A stretch of 64,000 nt of DNA. Origin: Teratosphaeria epicoccoides (Eukaryota > Ascomycota > Dothideomycetes > Mycosphaerellales > Teratosphaeriaceae). The translations under genes and the position numbers were made by a program. The stretch is taken from contig JADDMT010000085.1 in the NCBI GenBank assembly GCA_021401465.1, forward strand, positions 62,001 to 126,000. Direction: 5' to 3'. Positions 20,846-30,768 of this stretch are shown piece after piece. A model generated the notes under the pieces. It worked only from the letters and a program-made list of their open reading frames with translations, was not told where the DNA came from and made no database searches. The first letter of the stretch is position 1. The number at the start of each line of letters is the position of its first letter.

Positions 20846-23800
20846 TTAGCCAAAACGTCCAGCATTACGAAGTCCAAGCAGCATATGACTTACTATCCAG
20901 TTCCCGCCCTCTCCCCGTCCCTCGGCCTCCATCCTCTTCTGCATCGCTGTGAACAATTCCGTGGCTCTATCCCAGTCCATGTCCTGGATAGCTTGACTAA
21001 TCTCTACGACTTCTTGCACAGTCCCTGATTGTAGCAGATCATCATTATTCAGATGATCACACAAAATGTTAATCCGCTTCTCCATGTCATCCACCTGCGG
21101 CTTAAAATTTTGCGGCGCTACGCTCTTGATTTGTGCGACAGCTGGAGGAAGAATGTCAACGATGGGCTGGGCCTGCGGCTGAATGTGCGAACGGTCGCCC
21201 TTCGGGTACCTGGGCTTCGTAGAGCTCAAAGGTGGTGGCGGAGTTGCAGCAGAGCTTGTAGCTGGTGAGGCTGTCGTAGGGAAGGGAGGTGCGGCCCTTG
21301 GTGGTGGCGGCGCGACGTTCGGCTGAGGCGCGGGGGTCGAAGCTGAAAGAGGGCCTCGAGCAGGACCTGCGCGAGGCGGCGGGCCAGCAGCAGCGGGAGG
21401 CGCACTTTGCACTTGCATGGACTGCTGACCGTATGGTGCCTGTTGCGATGCTGCCGGTGCATACGGGCTCGGTTGTTGCGCAGCGTATGGGTTTGGCGCA
21501 ACCTGTCTTGGAGGCGGGAGCGCACCCGCGCCTGGGGCAGGAGTCGGCTGTGAACCTGGAGCTGGTGCGTATCTATTCGATGGCGCCGCATTTGAAGTTG
21601 ACGGGGGTGGTTGGTATGGTGATGCCCCTCGCGGCACCAAAGGTACTTGCGGAGCAGGTAGCGTTGAAATAGGCGCGGATTGCGAAAGCTGTGATGGCGC
21701 ATAGGCGCTCGCAGCAGCTGAAGTTGGTCGTTGAATCTGTGGCGGTCCAGCGGGCGGCGACATGATTCTCGGCGGCAGCTCACCAACCTTCGGTGGGGGT
21801 GGCAATGGAGGCGTGGGTTTCTGGAGTGCTGATACGCCCGGTGGAGGAGGTGGAGAGAAGGTGTTCAGCTGGGCATTTGCGAACGGTGACGCAATGGGCT
21901 GTGATCCGGGTGTGCCAGCTCTCGACCGTGCTTGTCGGTCTTTGAAGAAGTTGGCTGGCATATCGTTCCAGTCACCAGTCTTCTGTTGGGATGGAGGCGG
22001 GCCGGAAGGTGACTGTGTGCCGGCCCGTGGCGGAGGAGGCAATGGGGCTTGCTGCTGTGGAGGCTGATACCCACCGTGCGGTCCCGCCTGGCCATATGAA
22101 GCCTGCTGAGGAGCTTGATAGCCGGTAGGAGCGTCAGGACTCGCTGCGATAGGAGCCGCAGGGGCATATGGATTTTGCACGGCTGGCGCCGGACCACCAA
22201 GTGGGGAATACGGGGAAGGTGCATTGCGAGTTTGATTGGTTAGAGGTTGTACCGGCTGCAGGCTGGACTGTTGCGTGGGCAGCGACGCGCGCGCCACAGA
22301 TGGCGTACCGCGAGAAGTGACACCACCGACTTGCTTTTGAGCCGTTGTCGTGACACCGGCCTTCCTTGACGTCGCCTGCCGAATTCTCTGCTGGGCCGAC
22401 TCAGCAGCGCCAAACTTCGCGGGTAGAAGGCTGAGGTATTGTCCTGCAGCAGCTAGCTGGCCGTGTGATGCCAGTACTTCAGCATACTCCTCGTAAAGCC
22501 TGTACAATGGTGCCAGCTTCCATTCGTCAGTAGACAAAAGCTCTGCATCTTCAAAGTTTGTGACCCTGCGGAAGACGGAGACCTTCTCAATGAAATCCTG
22601 CAAGCACTTGGCGTGTACGGAAAAGCTATTGTCAGTCTCAGATATTTCCAACGCAGCTTTCTCCTGCTCTTGCAATTCCTCGACCCAAATGTTGACGACC
22701 TTCTCAAGCTTTGAACCAGCTAAGAAGCAGAAAGAAGCATCTTTTCGCAGGTTATTTATCTTCTCGCCCTCCTGGAAAGCCTCCTCAAGTCGGTCACCAA
22801 GGGCCTCGCAAAGGTCTGCGAATTCAGTCTCGTCTGCATACGTGCATAACGTGGCCATGACTTCTTTCCAGTTCTGCAGATCTGCATTGTGCACGACGTC
22901 CCAGAGATTCTTGCCGACAATGCTGGCCAGTAGCCGCAAATAGTTTGGACCCTTTGCTTTCTTCTTGAGATAGGCATTCTGAGCCTTGTCGATGCATTTC
23001 TGACCCCCACAAACGGCGATCATGAAGGCATCAGACATCCTATCTTCCTGCAGACATATGTCCAATGCCTTCTCGAAATGCCCAAGCATAAGTGCCCGAG
23101 TGATGCTCTTATCGGCCTCGGACTCGGACTCTGTATAGATGTGGAAAGGGTTGTTGGTCTTGGCACCCTTGGTCGCAGCCAAATTGGCCAAAAAGCTGTC
23201 ATCATTTCCACTGCCAAAGAAGTCATCGTCAGTGCCATTGGTTTCTGCCTTGGGGTTCCCATTAACCCCCAGCTGTTCTGTAGCCTGGGCTAACTCCGCG
23301 GCCTCTTCATCACAGCAAATGTACTCCCTCAGCTTCTTGCGCGATTTCCCAGCATTGAGTGTCGCAATCACTTGCCAATCTGCCTTTTCCTCGTCTGTTT
23401 TTGCATTCTGTATTTTGGTTTCGCAGATGCCTGCCAGGTCACCGCTCCTCAGCTTGTCCTCGAAGTTGGTTGCAGACTCGCCAATTGAGCTGTCGGCTTC
23501 GAATGTCTCAATTAATACCTTGCTCTTCTTCGCTGCATCCTGGCCAAGCCGCACAAGCTTACCACCGAAACCGAAGGAGACGCTGGCTGGCCGGGCTGCC
23601 CATTTGGGTGCTTTTTGGAGGCTAAAGGTGATGCCCTGAGGCTGAGTCTGCGCCTTGGCAAAGAAGTCTTCGCCATCCAGCGCCTGAGAAGTGGCGTTCT
23701 GGTCTTCGGGCTTCAAATTTGTTGATTGTGACGACGTCACCAATATTTTGCCATCGAATGACGCACTTGCAATCAAATTTGGGTTGTGCGGATTCCACTC

Positions 23801-24727
23801 AGTCTGGAACGCCCAATTCGATCCAGCAGCAAAATCACCCAGTTTCTCGCCCGTTCGCGGATTCCAACAGACGGTCCGATTGTCCTTGCCGGCCGAGAGC
23901 AGCAGTTCTGGGTCCTGCCCACACCACGATAAGTCTAAGACACCCAACTCGTGTCCTTTCAGCGTCCGCTCCGGCGCACTGCTGTTCCGCAGCGACCACA
24001 AGTAGATTACTGGGTCCTGATCGTTGGGTGTGGCAGTCGCCAGCTTCGTGCTCTCCTCCGGATCCCAGGCCACAGCGCTGACTGCCTTCCTGCCCTGGTT
24101 ATTCAAGGTCAGAATGTCCTTCTTCTGCTTCACATCCCACACCGTTACGAAGCCACCACTGCTGCCCGTCGCCAAGATGTGTGCCGTCTTTTCCAGCTTG
24201 TTCCAGTCGAGACACTCGATATCGTCCGCTCGGGCAACGGTCGCGCCTAGTCGCGTGGCTGCGCTCATGTTATTCAGGTCGTAGAGATAGATCTCTCCTT
24301 TCGCTCCAACGGATGCGAGTAAATTGTGCCTGTAGGGATTCCACTGTAGCGCCTTGACAGCTCCGCTGTGCTTCGTAGTCCGCGAGATGTGGGCGTCGGA
24401 TGCGCCTTGCCTCAACTTTGCAGCATCCCACAGATCCACCGACCCATTTTCCAGTGCGCCTGCAATGACGCCCAGCGGATACTTCTCATCCGGCTCACTC
24501 CACGCGATATCATTGAAGCCGGCATCAGTGCTCACGCTGCCCTTGGGAGATAGGTCTCCCTGTGGCTCGGTCTGGTCCAGCCCCAAATCCCACAACTCTA
24601 GCTTGATCTCATTGGAGAAGTCATCGCTCACAGCGCCCGTGCGTGTGCCAGTCACCAGTAATGGTGCCGACGTCCCCGGCGACCAGGCGAAGACTGCGGT
24701 ACGGTTTATTGTTCGGAGGCCAACCAT
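20846..24727 (-). CDS. SEC31: COPII outer-coat protein Sec31
   Basis: A single frame of 1,293 residues. The N-terminus (MVGLRTINRTAVFAWSP) and residues about 1-330 form WD40 repeats (for example LATGSSGGFVTVWD, LLSAGKDNRTVCWNP, LIASASFDGKI). A helical ancestral-coatomer-element region follows (about 380-770), then a long Pro/Gln/Ala-rich disordered segment (about 800-1170) that in Sec31 contacts Sar1-Sec23, and a conserved helical C-terminus. Sec31 with Sec13 builds the outer cage of ER-to-Golgi COPII vesicles. Length matches yeast Sec31 (1,273). No intron is needed. Divergent from the RRM gene 339 bp away. Confidence 0.96.
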   Translation of the reverse strand: MVGLRTINRTAVFAWSPGTSAPLLVTGTRTGAVSDDFSNEIKLELWDLGLDQTEPQGDLSPKGSVSTDAGFNDIAWSEPDEKYPLGVIAGALENGSVDLWDAAKLRQGASDAHISRTTKHSGAVKALQWNPYRHNLLASVGAKGEIYLYDLNNMSAATRLGATVARADDIECLDWNKLEKTAHILATGSSGGFVTVWDVKQKKDILTLNNQGRKAVSAVAWDPEESTKLATATPNDQDPVIYLWSLRNSSAPERTLKGHELGVLDLSWCGQDPELLLSAGKDNRTVCWNPRTGEKLGDFAAGSNWAFQTEWNPHNPNLIASASFDGKILVTSSQSTNLKPEDQNATSQALDGEDFFAKAQTQPQGITFSLQKAPKWAARPASVSFGFGGKLVRLGQDAAKKSKVLIETFEADSSIGESATNFEDKLRSGDLAGICETKIQNAKTDEEKADWQVIATLNAGKSRKKLREYICCDEEAAELAQATEQLGVNGNPKAETNGTDDDFFGSGNDDSFLANLAATKGAKTNNPFHIYTESESEADKSITRALMLGHFEKALDICLQEDRMSDAFMIAVCGGQKCIDKAQNAYLKKKAKGPNYLRLLASIVGKNLWDVVHNADLQNWKEVMATLCTYADETEFADLCEALGDRLEEAFQEGEKINNLRKDASFCFLAGSKLEKVVNIWVEELQEQEKAALEISETDNSFSVHAKCLQDFIEKVSVFRRVTNFEDAELLSTDEWKLAPLYRLYEEYAEVLASHGQLAAAGQYLSLLPAKFGAAESAQQRIRQATSRKAGVTTTAQKQVGGVTSRGTPSVARASLPTQQSSLQPVQPLTNQTRNAPSPYSPLGGPAPAVQNPYAPAAPIAASPDAPTGYQAPQQASYGQAGPHGGYQPPQQQAPLPPPPRAGTQSPSGPPPSQQKTGDWNDMPANFFKDRQARSRAGTPGSQPIASPFANAQLNTFSPPPPPGVSALQKPTPPLPPPPKVGELPPRIMSPPAGPPQIQRPTSAAASAYAPSQLSQSAPISTLPAPQVPLVPRGASPYQPPPSTSNAAPSNRYAPAPGSQPTPAPGAGALPPPRQVAPNPYAAQQPSPYAPAASQQAPYGQQSMQVQSAPPAAAGPPPRAGPARGPLSASTPAPQPNVAPPPPRAAPPFPTTASPATSSAATPPPPLSSTKPRYPKGDRSHIQPQAQPIVDILPPAVAQIKSVAPQNFKPQVDDMEKRINILCDHLNNDDLLQSGTVQEVVEISQAIQDMDWDRATELFTAMQKRMEAEGRGEGGNWIVSHMLLGLRNAGRFG

Positions 24728-25066
24728 TGTGGGTGTTGCTGATTGTGGTCGTCTATTTACTTTGAGGTCAAGGAAGGCCCATCGAGACCGCTGGACGTAT
24801 GCAAGTGCGTTGTACGTGTGGTTAGCAAGGCGGCGGGAACAAGAGTGGACAACAAATCTGGCTGTTCTTCTAGTTGTGTTGACAGCTGGTAGCTTGAGGG
24901 GGCAGCGACCACCACCACCTCAATTTCCCAAGCGGCCAACGTCAATGCTGCAGCGACCCTGACTGACACGTGTTATCGGAACTTCCTAGACGCATCCAAT
25001 CGTCTCCGACATTCTCACTATAATCGAGGCTTGAGCGCGTTGTCGGGCGCGGATCGGTCGAAGAAA
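24728..25066. promoter_or_regulatory. divergent promoter region, SEC31 / RRM gene
   Basis: A 339-bp gap between two divergent ATGs. No distinctive site was identified; promoter role is inferred from position. Confidence 0.5.
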
Positions 25067-25616
25067 ATGTCGGACGCCAGCCGCCAAAAATCGACCTTGT
25101 TTGTGGGAGGCCTGGACAACCAAGTCACTGAGCAGACCCTGCACGACGCCTTTATACCGTTTGGCGAGATCGTAGATGTGTCTTTACCCCAGCCAGAATT
25201 GCAAGTGATATGCTCGCATGTCAAGTCTTTCGCTGACTTTTGTTCAGACCATCGAATAAAGACCCACACAGAGGCTTCGCTCACATCGAATTTGCGCTCG
25301 CAGAAGACGCTAGAGAAGCTATCGACAATATGGACCAATCTGAGCTGTTTGGCAGAGTCATCAAAGTGAACCAAGCCAAGCCCCAGAAAGATGCTACGGA
25401 AGGCCTGGGGAGCAAGAAGGCTGTCTGGGAGCAGGTAGGTCTGGTCGTCAAGGCTATGGCTCAAAATCGCGTGATGACTGACACCTTATTCAGGAAGGCT
25501 ACGCAGCTAAGTATAACATCGGAGAGGAGGATACTATGGACGCAGAACCTGGTGGTGCCACCGACCCCATGCAGGACCTCGAGGGGCTTGCTGAAGCTGG
25601 CCCGAGACAGCAGTGA
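25067..25616 (+). CDS. RRM protein resembling the N-terminal domain of cyclophilin-33 (PPIE)
   Basis: Three exons (25067-25200, 25248-25434, 25494-25616) encode 147 residues. RNP2 is TLFVGGL (residues about 9-15) and RNP1 is RGFAHIEF (about 52-59); the tail after [14 protein letters not shown] is acidic. This matches a fungal family of RRM-only proteins related to PPIE, without the cyclophilin domain. Intron 1 (47 nt) starts GCAAGT and ends TTCAG: with this GC-AG intron the frame joins as [13 protein letters not shown], whereas the nearby GT would shift the frame. Intron 2 is ordinary GT-AG (59 nt). A nuclear RNA-binding or spliceosome-associated role is likely from the family, not shown here. 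Confidence 0.85.
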
Positions 25617-27193
25617 GGACTTGTAGTCAGAACTTGAGGTCTGGATCTTGTAAACCCCTTCAGTGACGCCACTGTCACTCACGCGAGCATGTCGGTGGCG
25701 GACCAGCGCCTCGAAGAGCACGACGGTCAAGCTGGATCTAGCGGTCTCGATGGGGCACGATGTAGCCGAAGCATTATGGATGCGACAGGATCATCCTGTA
25801 CCCTACTCGAGGGTAGTCCGCACGACAGAAGATGCGTGGGCCGAATGCCAGGACGGGCAATTGACTGGAAGCACACGCCGGAGAGAGCTTTCAGATAACA
25901 CCCCAGGCCAAGAGTCAGCCTGCTAAGGCACCTGGAGACGTGGGACATCTTCTGATCGCGGTCGCACTTGTCACCAGTGGGCCGGCATACCAACCAATTA
26001 GTGGCAAGATGCGGGCTCTGGAGTGGGGATTCGTGCTTGGCCAGCGCACGCCGTAACATCTTGCTTGGAGACGTTGACACTGCTTGGCGCCAGATTCAGC
26101 TGCTTTTCAAAACGCGAGAGTGCTCGTGCATCTTGAGCCACTACTACGCTAGGTCATTAAGCCATGTGTCGGACAACATCTCCACGTTGTCAAGAAGCGA
26201 CGAGGTGGCTTGAACGAAATCTCACTGGAGACATTCAGTAAGGTAACTCTGAACTTCCAATTGCATCCGTTTCATATTAATCGACTGCGCCTGTGTATCG
26301 TCATACTTGCGCAACCGCGTCGCTGCTGCTCCCCGTATGCAGGAGAAGTTCAGTTGGGAACTCGCCATTTGCATGTTTATTATATGTATGCACGCCATCA
26401 GCTATATGCATTGACCCATGCGATTGATTTTGGGAGTAGACATGGAGATCGTGACTTCAACATTTGCGCCCTTGCGCACCTTTCCTGTTCCTACATACCT
26501 GCCAACCACTTCACATGAGTTTTAGCGCAGTGCACGTGCCGTCGCGCTAGTCAGCCACTCGAGCTTTGATCTTGCCTGGATACCTCAATATCCGCTGTAG
26601 CTTCGATCTAGAAATATGTCGTGGTGAATAAGATCGACCAAGAGCGGTATCAGTGGTGAGACTCCTTGCGATGCTACTGCAGCCCTTGCGTGCGAAGAAT
26701 TCGTGGCAGCAGTGACGCCAAGCGGCTCCTGCAGCGGTGTGACACTCGCATGTACAATGGCGAACTGCAGCAAGTCCAAAAAACAAAGTTTGGTTGTGTG
26801 TATAGATATGATGCATGTGGGCAGTCACAGATTGCACATGTAGTACCTTCTTCAAGTTTGTGCGTAGAGATAGTTGCAAAAGAGGCAAGCGCGAAGGTGA
26901 CTGGGAAACGCTCCTGCCTTGCTAGCCACAGTCCACAGCTTTAAGCGCACAGACCACGAACGGCAAGAGTGACCTTTCTGCATCTTACTTTGCTTCTTCT
27001 TCTTCCATACAAACATACCAACAAGCCATTTGCCAGCCATACGCATTCCTCGCCAGCATCCACTCACCAATTACACGTGCAGAGCAGGACATAATACTCA
27101 TCAATCCACTCACAGAAACTATTCTACCATTACAGGCGCGAGCCCAGAAGTCAAGAAGATCATCTTCCACGCCCACCGTTTACCACAAGCAAG
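25617..27193. other. intergenic, about 1.6 kb
   Basis: Overlapping ORFs without domains on both strands. The last few hundred bases are presumably the promoter and leader of the GPI-protein gene; a pyrimidine-rich stretch (TTGCTTCTTCTTCTTCC) lies near 26,990. No RNA gene was recognised. Confidence 0.45.
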
Positions 27194-28271
27194 ATGCGTT
27201 CCTCTGTCATCTTCGGCACCGCCGCCCTCTTCGCCGCCGCCGCCGCTGACGTGACCGGTGGTACGTCTTCATGGCAGCAGCAGCTTCCCCTACACAAGCT
27301 TGCTGCTACCATCACTCCAACCCCTCTTGAAGAGTTTTCACTGACTTTGCATTGCAGAGATTGCGCTCCGCGATGTGACTGACAGCGAGAGTGAACAATC
27401 ACTAATATCAGGAGCAGTGACGGTCACCACCATCTTGTCAACCAATGGTGTCGTCTACGAGTGCACCCCCCAGAGTGAGTGCTCCTCTGCTTCCCAGTCA
27501 AGATCCACAAGCACGAGCTCCCAAGGCACCACAAACACAAGCATGAGCTCCCAAGGCACCACAAATGCCCTCACGATCCTCTCGTGTGCACTCACGCCCT
27601 GTCCCACTGCCACTACACTGCTCACTGTCACATGCTCGTCGCGATCCCAGGCGACAACGAATGCCTTGAGCGTTTTGTTGTCCGCGCTGCCATCCCAACC
27701 TTCACCCTCGTCGACAAATTCACCTCAATCAAGCTCAACGAGCAGTTGCTCATCAAGTCAAATAGGCACTCTCGCGTCATTGACCACTTCGGCCAGCTCA
27801 GCCGAGACCACCGCTTCATCAGCTGAGATCACCACTACCTCGGGCACGACCGTCGTTCCAGTTGTCCCGGCCAACAGTGCTTCGGCTTCCACGACCACTA
27901 CCGCCACCGCAGTCGTTCCAGCCAGCTCCGGCAGCGCCGTCACTGCCACCAGCAGCTTGGCCTCGGCTGCAACGTCCGCTCTCACGGCCGAGGCCTCAGC
28001 TGGCACCACTGCTGGCTCCTCCGCCGTCAGCCCCGAGTCCACCGGTGCGTCTAACGCGACTTCAGCCACCGGCTCCACCACGGTTCCAGCTTCGGGCAGC
28101 TCCACCATCAGTCTGACCAGTGAGACCGCCAATCCAGCCACCGCTTCGGCCGCAGCGAGCAGCGCGACCACTTCCACGGCTCCGAATGCAACCAACGCCG
28201 CTTCGGGCAACAACCTCCCAGCAGCCTTTGGCGGCCTCGCGGCTGCTGTCGGTGCCCTGATGCTCATCTAG
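27194..28271 (+). CDS. GPI-anchored Ser/Thr-rich surface protein
   Basis: Two exons (27194-27260, 27358-28271; 97-nt intron with GTACGT donor, phase 1) encode 326 residues. It starts with a signal peptide (MRSSVIFGTAALFAAAAADV). The region VTVTTILSTNGVVYEC follows and then some 200 residues of Ser, Thr and Ala with a short near-repeat SSQGTTN occurring twice. The end (NNLPAAFGGLAAAVGALMLI) is a GPI-attachment signal with a likely omega site at the Asn/Gly-rich stretch before it. Such proteins sit on the plasma membrane or are cross-linked into the wall and are heavily O-mannosylated. A short extra intron near 27,475 cannot be ruled out but is not required. Confidence 0.8.
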
Positions 28272-29058
28272 GCGCCCTTCAACGATCGAATCTGCTGACC
28301 AAATCCTCTGCGGAGCTTCAGGATTGTGCATGACGGTCTGTGGAGGAGGTTGAGCTATGGATAGTGCGTCTTGAGGATGACATTGCGACTGGCGTTACAT
28401 ACTTGGTGCGGCGTTCCAGCGGTTATACCCCATCATGAACATGCATTACCGAGTAATGATGATGATACAGCAAGCGAAGCATATGAGAGGATGGAGACAG
28501 GGTGACTGCCATTGCGGGCGGTCTAAGTTCCAGCAGGCATAATGTAATTAGCATTGCTGCACAGGCGTTTTCGTCTTGCTATGACTGACCTTCGTCGTCT
28601 ATCTATCTTCCTCATCCGCCCTCACAGTGTCCAGCAGCTCAACCACGTCCTGCCGTGCCTCGGTCGCGAGGGCACGCTCTCACACGAGTCTTTTAACATG
28701 ACGGCCTGTACAGGGACGGACCCGTGACATTAGACGACCAGTTCTGAGCGTCTAGACGTAGTTGTATCTAGCTGACCGGACAGGTGCAGTGGATACTGGC
28801 GTACGACATGATGATGTAGAAGGGAGATGAGTATGGTAAACAGGAAACACGACCACATGGTGTCCCGCATGATTGGCGGACCCCACACTGGCATCACACT
28901 CATCATGTGTAAGTGGAAGCTTGCTGGTCTCTTGTTCTTGTTCGGTGGATCTGACGAACACAAACAATGGTGATACCTTCTTCATCATGCTCGACTACCA
29001 ATCGCGATAGCTTGTGATATCTGTACCGACAAGACCGTTTGTCAAATCTCGCAACGAA
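28272..29058. other. intergenic, DPL1 upstream region
   Basis: No convincing ORF. The right part should hold the DPL1 promoter. Nothing else was seen. Confidence 0.45.
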
Positions 29059-30768
29059 ATGCCTGGTTCTAAAGGGCTGGCCGTCAGCCTACCCATGCTG
29101 CCCAAAACACCGTACAAGCTCCAGAATAACGTGGGCAGCCGACGACGACTCCTGGCGCAAAGCCTCGATGTCTTCAGGAATTTGCTCGTGGTCCTCTTCA
29201 TCCTGCGAATTGCTCGAAGCTATTTCCTCCACTTGCGCGGCTATGGCTTGGTGGGGTCGGCACAGAAGCTGTATAAAGACACTTACCGACAACTCTATGC
29301 GGTATTTCTGCGACTGCCGTTTGTCAAGGCCAGAGTGCAGGCAGATGTCGACAAGGCAATCACCGAACTCCAACAGAAGCTCGTTCCTTCTGGCCCGGGG
29401 GTCACGACCTACACTTCGATCCCGGCGTCGGGATGGACGGTGGAGCAGGTGAACAAAGAGCTGGAGAAGTTGGCGGCGTTGAAGCATACACGATGGGAGG
29501 ATGGGAGGGTCAGTGGAGCGGTGTATCATGGTGGGCAAGAGCTGTGTGATTTACAGAAGGAAGCGTTTGGGCGCTTTGGCGTGGCGAATCCAATACATCC
29601 CGATGTCTTCCCAGGAGTCAGGAAGATGGAGGCGGAGGTCGTCGCGATGGTGCTAGCACTTTTCCATGCGCCGAAGGGTACAGGTGCCGGTGTGAGCACG
29701 AGTGGTGGGACGGAGAGCATTGTTATGGCAGTGCTGGCAGCGCGGCAGAAGGCTTATGCGGAACGGGGTGTCAGATGGCCAGAATTGGTCCTGCCAGAGA
29801 CAGCACATACGGCTTTCAGAAAAGCGGGGGCATACTTTGGGATCAAAGTGCACATCGTCCCCTGCCCTGCTCCAAGCTACAAAGTCGACGTAAAGAGAGC
29901 GAGCAGACACATCAACTCCAACACAATCCTCCTTGTCGGCAGCGCCCCCAACTTTCCCCACGGCATCGTTGACGATGTCCCCGCCCTCTCCCGCCTTGCC
30001 CTCCAGTACAAACTTCCTCTTCACGTCGACTGCTGCCTCGGCTCCTTCGTCATACCCATGCTCGAAAAAGCCGGGTTTCCAGCACCTGAGTTTGACTTCC
30101 GCGTCCTGGGCGTTACTTCGATATCCGTCGACACGCACAAGTACGGTTTCGCGCCAAAGGGCAACAGCGTGGTCCTCTACCGCACCGCAGACCTAAGACG
30201 ATACCAATATTACGTCTGCCCCGACTGGTCCGGCGGCGTCTACGCCTCCCCCGGCCTCGCAGGAAGTCGTCCAGGCGCCCTCATCGCAGGCGCATGGGCG
30301 AGTCTGATGCGCGTGGGCGAAGACGGCTACCTCGACTCCTGCCTCAAGATCGTCTCGGCGCGCCAGCAGATCGAATCCGCCATCCGCTCTAATCCCAACC
30401 TCAAATCCTCCCTCCGCGTCATCGGCAAACCGCTCGTCTCGGTCGTAGCTTTCCTCGCCAACCCCACCGCTTCACACATAGACAAAGTGGATATCTACGA
30501 TGTCGCCGACGGCATGTCGGCGAAGGGGTGGCATTTGAATGCGCTGCAGGACCCGCCGGCGATGCATGTGGCGGTTACGCTGCCGACGGTTTTGGCGGTG
30601 GAGGATTTGATCAGAGATCTGGAGGTGGTGGTCGGGGAGTGTAGGGGGAAGGCGAGTGAGAAGAAGGGGGATGCTGCTGCGCTCTATGGCGTGGCAGGCG
30701 CGTTGCCGGATAAGAGTGTGGTGGGGCAGTTGGCGAGTGGGTTTTTGGATACGTTGTATAAGACTTGA
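29059..30768 (+). CDS. DPL1: dihydrosphingosine-1-phosphate lyase
   Basis: The frame is uninterrupted; the first in-frame ATG at 29059 gives 569 residues (the frame extends 15 codons upstream from a GTG, so a small upstream exon is possible). An N-terminal hydrophobic segment (LLVVLFILRIARSYFLHL) fits the single ER membrane anchor. The PLP-dependent group II decarboxylase fold follows, with GTGAGVSTSGGTESI, the Asp-x-Cys region HVDCCLGSF and the PLP lysine in SVDTHKYGFAPKG. The enzyme cleaves phosphorylated long-chain bases to a fatty aldehyde and phosphoethanolamine, the exit from sphingolipid metabolism. Length matches yeast Dpl1 (589). Confidence 0.94.
   Translation: MPGSKGLAVSLPMLPKTPYKLQNNVGSRRRLLAQSLDVFRNLLVVLFILRIARSYFLHLRGYGLVGSAQKLYKDTYRQLYAVFLRLPFVKARVQADVDKAITELQQKLVPSGPGVTTYTSIPASGWTVEQVNKELEKLAALKHTRWEDGRVSGAVYHGGQELCDLQKEAFGRFGVANPIHPDVFPGVRKMEAEVVAMVLALFHAPKGTGAGVSTSGGTESIVMAVLAARQKAYAERGVRWPELVLPETAHTAFRKAGAYFGIKVHIVPCPAPSYKVDVKRASRHINSNTILLVGSAPNFPHGIVDDVPALSRLALQYKLPLHVDCCLGSFVIPMLEKAGFPAPEFDFRVLGVTSISVDTHKYGFAPKGNSVVLYRTADLRRYQYYVCPDWSGGVYASPGLAGSRPGALIAGAWASLMRVGEDGYLDSCLKIVSARQQIESAIRSNPNLKSSLRVIGKPLVSVVAFLANPTASHIDKVDIYDVADGMSAKGWHLNALQDPPAMHVAVTLPTVLAVEDLIRDLEVVVGECRGKASEKKGDAAALYGVAGALPDKSVVGQLASGFLDTLYKT

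Noticed and set aside
27758..28267. 169-codon minus-strand ORF with Ala/Val/Glu-rich sequence
   Set aside because: It is the antisense of the Ser/Thr/Ala-rich repeats of the GPI protein, a typical low-complexity shadow.
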